NCBI GenBank assembly: GCA_039654915.1 | Contig: CM077599.1 | Location: 1,490,501 to 1,554,500 of the forward strand | Direction: 5' to 3' | DNA length: 64,000 nucleotides | From: Aquilaria yunnanensis | Taxonomy: Eukaryota > Streptophyta > Magnoliopsida > Malvales > Thymelaeaceae | Shown here: positions 59,100-64,000 of the stretch, one piece after another | Layout of the letters: every line of letters begins with the position of its first letter | How positions within the stretch are numbered: the first letter of the stretch is position 1 | Notes under the pieces: generated by a model | The model's input: only the letters and a program-made list of their open reading frames with translations | What the model was told of the DNA's origin: nothing | Databases searched by the model: none | Translations under genes and position numbers: made by a program

Positions 59100-61105
59100 A
59101 GGATGTAATGTGTACTAGACTTATGTGTTTAGGCACCCTAGGCCCTGCTAAGACATAGAGAAGGGGCACTAAGGTGCTCTTGGACTCTTCCAGGACATAT
59201 AGGTATGTACCCAGGATACGTATGCAGTGCAAAACTTGTTAAACCTCTAAATTTGCTTGTTCATCCGAAACAAGTTAAGTGCTTAGATGGATTTCATGCT
59301 AGTAATAACATAAACTTCAGTTAATCATTCCATATATGCATGTCAACCAAAATACCAGTTCAAATTTTGAAAACATAGGTTTCATACATATGACAACACA
59401 AACATGTGCTCGATGAGCTTACAAAACGAACATAAGCTCACATGCACACGAACATCAATTTACTAACAAATGAACACCTTCACCATGCAATAGTTTAAAC
59501 ATATTTTTGGCACATATATTCATCCTAAACAACTTCATCTTGCATACACATAATTTTGGTGAGCCGACCATAGGCCACCTTAGTACATTACAACCTGAAA
59601 GTGCATATACACATAAAACCACTACAAAACACAACTTAAGCATATCCATCATCATTATGACTTGTTCCCATGACATATAGCTCATAAAGCTTGCAAGTAA
59701 TCGATTCTACATATTAGCTTGCCACATAAGTAAGACTTAGAATAAATAATATTAAGCATAGTAGATAACTAAAACATTGGAACACATGGACTGGAACACT
59801 AGTGCACATAAACTGAAAATCTGGAACACATGGACTAGAACACCAGTACACATAAACCGGTACATTACTTTGCTGAAACCTGAAAGAGTAACAACCACTC
59901 TTAGCTTCTTTGTTTCTTTAGTAAACATTTCCTTACAACCATAAGAGTAGTGCAATGAGTTTTATAACTCAGTAAGGATTTCATATAGCCTCTAAGGCCT
60001 ATCATAGGTTAAGACTAAGCTTAATTGAATCATACTCCAAGCACCTACAAAGAAAACATGAAGACACAAACACGAGATACAACATATACATAACAATAAA
60101 CAATATAAAGGGGTTAGCCAGTGCAAGTAAACATAGAAGCGCACAAGACTTATACACCACAAACACCAGTCAAAAGGCCTAATAAGCATGATTCCATATT
60201 CACATAGTTCCAATCAAATTCAAGAGCTCCGCAGCTTGGGAATCGAGTTGACCCTCTCAATTCCTAGCCATAATGTTTGCTAAATGTAGCTAATTAGCAT
60301 CCTACCCATAGTTGTCCAACAACTGTATCTCTCATAGCTTTCTTAGGATCACTTGGTTCAAAATCCATCACCTAAGTGCCTGATATTCACTAAATTAACA
60401 TAGTTCAATTATAAAACTTAATGAATCCATAAAATCCTTACCTTTCTTAGCAACCCTTGTTGCCCGAAGCTTTGAAAGCTAAATTTTGTGCTCTTCCTAG
60501 CTCTTCGTTGTCAAAATCCTCCTCCTTAGCTCAATTGGTGTATGAATTTATCTTCTCCACTTAGAATCCACCTTAGAAAGTATCAATTTGTATTTGAAAT
60601 TGCATGAACTCACTAAAAACATGAGCTCAAGCTTTCAATTATGGTGGAGTCAATTGGATAAGGAAAAGGATAATCTAATAGGACTATAATGTAATTGAAA
60701 AATGGCCAAGTGTCCCAAATAAATGGGTTAATCGCTAGCTTAGTCAAGTCAAAAATTTTCATAAAGTAATTAGACCTCCACATAAAAGATTCCTTCAATT
60801 TGACCATTTGATAAACTTGTCAATTAAGTCCCTTAAATTCCACAAATCATCATTTGCATCTCCTTCTTCTTGGTCACATCATGACTAAGTCCATAAATGT
60901 CTTAGTCAAATCCAATAGTGCTTTAATTGAGTCTAAGAGTGTTCCAGTTGGATTTGTGAGTGTTCTATACTCAATTACTTATGATCCTCCAATGAAACTT
61001 CACTTTCTAAGCTCTACAAACTCATAATTATGGTTCCTAATGTTTCTTAAGCTTTCATTCCACATCACCTATGGCTTAAGTACTTAGGAACTTAAGGGCA
61101 TTACA
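59100..61105 (-). repeat. Possible LTR-like repeat, minus orientation
   Basis: The block differs from its surroundings in being less AT-rich and lacking foldback repeats. On the minus strand it would open at 61105 with TGTAATGCCCTTAAGTTCC, resembling the head of some plant gypsy LTRs. I could not find the other end, a target duplication or any coding part. Inside, a 44-bp tandem pair with TGGAACACATGGACT lies at 59778-59860. Tentative. Confidence 0.3.
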
Positions 61106-61469
61106 AGTTAAACCATATTGACCTTGCCTTTTTTTATTGACTTTAAAATCCCTATTTTTCCAAAAAAATAAATAAATAAAGAACTTTAGGGTCAGTATTA
61201 GTGTAAACATCACTTAGATAAAATTGAGAAGATCAAATACATTGACTGACTGCACCTAAACAAAATATTCTATTTGGTTTGTTTGAATTTTAACAAATTT
61301 CATGTTTGTTTGATTATTTGGTCCAGTATTGGTTTTTAAACTTGAAAATAAATAAATCAAAGGAACTTAGTAGTAATAAGTATCTAGCTATTATCCCTAT
61401 ATATAACAACATTTTTCTTATTTAGACTATATATTGTTAATTGAGCAAATGAAAGAAATCATGCGTTGA

Positions 61470-61889
61470 TTGACCTAATTTACATTATATTCATCTATTT
61501 TTAAAAACCTACATCCTAACTTGTATTTCTTTTAATTTGTCAGACAAAAATTTCTAAAATTCTAATTTAAACTATCTTGTGACTATGTTCCAGTAATTTT
61601 AAAATTTTTAATATTTTTCACATTCAACTGACATTTGACAAATATGAATTTACATTTATAAATAGGAAAATCACATATAAGAAAAATAAATATTTGAAAA
61701 TTTCTAATGAATGTAAGAAATTAAAGAAATTGAAATTATTGTTAGATTGTTATTGTAAAATTTAAATTATGGTTTTAAAAATTGCTGTCATATGGTGTTA
61801 AAAAATGAGGGTAAAGTGGAGGCTTTCAAAAATAATAGTGCAAATGGTAGGTTAGGTTAAATTTGAAAGAGGTTACTGCAAGTTGCCCT
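61470..61889. repeat. Dispersed foldback repeat, copy 3
   Basis: Contains TTTTTAAAAACCTACATCCT, TGACTATGTTCCAGTAATTT and TTTTAAAAATTGCTGTCATA, in the same order as copy 1. It ends GTTACTGCAAGTTGCCC, the reverse complement of a phrase near the left of copy 1, so this may be the true terminal repeat. Confidence 0.6.
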
Positions 61890-62834
61890 TGTTAATTACT
61901 CCAGTGTCCAATATATATTGAATCATTTGGTTTTATGTGGAGATTAAAAAATGAAAAAAAATTACATGTTATTTTCACTTTTTACCTTAACTTTTACACA
62001 TTAATAAAAAAAGTTAAAAAATGAATATTACAATAATAATTTAAATGATTGTATGATAAAATAATTTTCTTCAACTTTTTACACGTAAGTCAAAAAAATT
62101 AAAAAATTGAATATTGAAATAATAATTAAAATGGTAGTATGCTAAAGTAATTTATTTAGTAAAAAAATGATGTAAAGATTAGGGACTATCTAGAATAAAA
62201 TATGTTGCAATAATTTTGGGACATTGGGAGTGTTTGTTAGTCACAAGTACTATATGTAATTTTGAATGTTTGTCTTGTTATTCATTTACTACATGCATAG
62301 AACTAATAAAGATGAAGAAATTTGGTTCAATTTTAACATCTAATTCAAATAAATTAAATTTACTTTTATCGAAACTAAATGCTCATTGAATTGTCATTTT
62401 AAATTGGTTGGAGCAAAGGGCTTGTTTGATATTTGCATTATTGATTAGCATTAAAATTTTACAAAAGCTATATAATAGTATTTTTTAATTTTTATTTTTA
62501 GCAGTTTAATCTTCATTATTATTAAATTATCTATAATTTTAATATTCTCTTAAATGGGCCTAAACCAATCAAATGCTTACGGTATCAATACCTTGTTAAA
62601 ATTCAAACCACTACTAGTATTTATATCTTCTGATGTGTGGAAACTGGAAACAGTTAAACAAATTAAAACAAAAAAAAATACTATTATTATACGGGTTTTG
62701 GTCTCCATCGTTTCTATTGTCTTGTGTGCTGTATCCCACGTCATTTTGGTTTTTCCATATTAGTATCAAGATTCAAGACGTGACAAGTGCTCTAAGATTT
62801 CCCCCCCATTAATGTAATTCTTTTCAGGGTTTTT
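61890..62834. other. Intergenic, no feature recognised
   Basis: AT-rich. Short frames only, without recognisable domains. Confidence 0.4.
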
Positions 62835-63450
62835 ACATAAGAATTTTTAGAAATGTACACTTATCTCATTCTTTTTTAACACAGTTAGTTAATTATTAGT
62901 TAAAATTTAGGTGATATAATTATTCTATTTTGTATTGTCACTTTTGCTCTCATTTTACAACATATTTATTTACTTAATTTTTCAAAAAGTGACACTGTCC
63001 CTATTATAGTTTTTGCTTGCCACTCCGTATTTTACAACATTTTGTGTCACTTAGGTAAGAATACAATTACTTTCACTATACATAGGCTGATATTACAATT
63101 AGATTTTTGAGGTTTGGAAATATACATTCTTTTTTCTCTTTATATTTTTTTATATTGCCTGCCAACAATTTTTGAAATTTTAGTTTAAAATGTCTGGCAG
63201 CTATGTTTTATAATTTCAAGTTGTCTTATAATTGAAATTTAAAAAATATTATTGTACATTTATTGAAAGATAAAGAAACTAATAACAAAAAAGTCCATTA
63301 ACTGATAAAAGAATTTCCATATTATAAAAAAAAGGTCTAATAAATGTCCATTAAAAACCTATTAACCGATAGTTTAAACTAAGATTTTAAAAGCTATTGT
63401 CAGACAATGAAAAAAATAATGGTGGAAGTGTAGATTTCTAAAGTCTCAAA
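62835..63450. repeat. Dispersed foldback repeat, copy 4 (degenerate or interrupted)
   Basis: Contains TTTTTAGAAATGTACACTTA near the left and AAGATTTTAAAAGCTATTGT near the right, with a second, internal start-like segment at about 63110 (GGTTTGGAAATATACATTCT). It may be two overlapping copies. Longer than the other copies. Confidence 0.5.
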
Positions 63451-64000
63451 ATTTTAATTATAATATCTGTAATTTTGACTATTAGCTCATTGGAAACATT
63501 AAAAACAACAAGAGATGAATGTGCAGTGGTAGATCTATAATATTTTTAAAATGAGGTCTACATATAAGACTCAATTACAATAAGTCTTAAAATTTAAATT
63601 AATCAAAAGTTAAACTTTAAACTAAAACATAATTTTCTAAAAAGGATATATCTCTTATAAATTGCTTAGTACCTAAAAAAATTGACAAACGCAGTCATCT
63701 AATAAAAATAGCAAAGCCCTAAGAATGCTCTAGCATGCTAAGTACACTAAAAATTTGGTTTAAAATTAACTAGTATTTGATGATATGGTGGTAGATTATG
63801 AACAATAAATGCTATTGAGAAATATTACATTTTTTTACTTATCTATTTTGGCAAAAGCATTTTTAGATTACAGAATCAAAATTTTTAGAAACCAATCAAA
63901 CAATTTCTATACTCATTAATTGAAACAAATTCCAGTGCTTCAAATCAAAATCCAAAAAATCCAAAAACCATTTTATGTGTAGAAAGAAGCACTAAAATAG
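63451..64000. other. Intergenic, no feature recognised
   Basis: AT-rich sequence to the window edge with nothing I can support. Confidence 0.4.

Noticed and set aside
59000..61110. ACAAGTTA at both 58995 and 61103 as a target duplication
   Set aside because: The sequence after the left copy starts TATTATG, not TG, so it does not define an LTR end.

Overview
This is nuclear DNA from a flowering plant, most likely a woody core eudicot. It is AT-rich and gene-poor: four intact genes occupy about 11 kb of the 64 kb, and their introns have plant GT-AG borders. The rest is filled with plant transposable elements, namely solo LTRs, TRIM-like elements, hAT-like and Stowaway-like MITEs, and LINE remnants. 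I see no bacterial operon, CRISPR array, rRNA or tRNA gene, and I cannot name the species.

I rebuilt the genes by hand from splice sites, and every exon junction keeps the reading frame. (1) 1069-1728, minus: a three-exon gene for a 134-residue heavy-metal-associated (HMA) domain protein with a CNGC metal-binding motif. (2) 24350-30032, plus: a thirteen-exon gene for a 736-residue ArfGAP of the AGD14 type, with a 5' UTR intron, a complete zinc finger and two NPF motifs. (3) 31825-34517, minus: a twelve-exon SERINC/TMS membrane-protein gene (399 residues), with one GC-AG intron and a 25-nt microexon. Genes 2 and 3 converge tail to tail. (4) 50717-53029, minus: a single-exon leucine-rich-repeat extensin (LRX, 770 residues), a cell-wall protein.

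Repeat landscape, left to right: a foldback MITE (2856-3192) with a second copy at 17645-17972; a palindromic cluster of TRIM-like elements (5249-6678); a roughly 3.5 kb imperfect inverted repeat built from tandem sub-units (11099-14612); a copia (SIRE/Maximus-type) solo LTR with an 82-bp tandem array (14660-16169); a broken MCTP C2-domain fragment (18045-18252) cut by a hAT-like element (18256-20593), which itself contains a solo LTR with an exact TATAC target duplication (18497-20263); LINE remnants at 38249-39900 (minus) and 44620-45610 (plus); two more hAT-like elements (45676-46157 and 47179-48140, the latter with a perfect 8-bp duplication); Stowaway-like MITEs in 40-50 kb; and a heavily decayed HSP70 pseudogene (57480-58355).

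The four genes share no evident pathway: metal binding, Arf-dependent trafficking, a membrane carrier-like protein and a wall protein. The most informative observations are structural: nested insertions with readable target duplications, inverted repeats that could form long hairpin RNA, and splice-site oddities in the two middle genes. I found no convincing new biological system.
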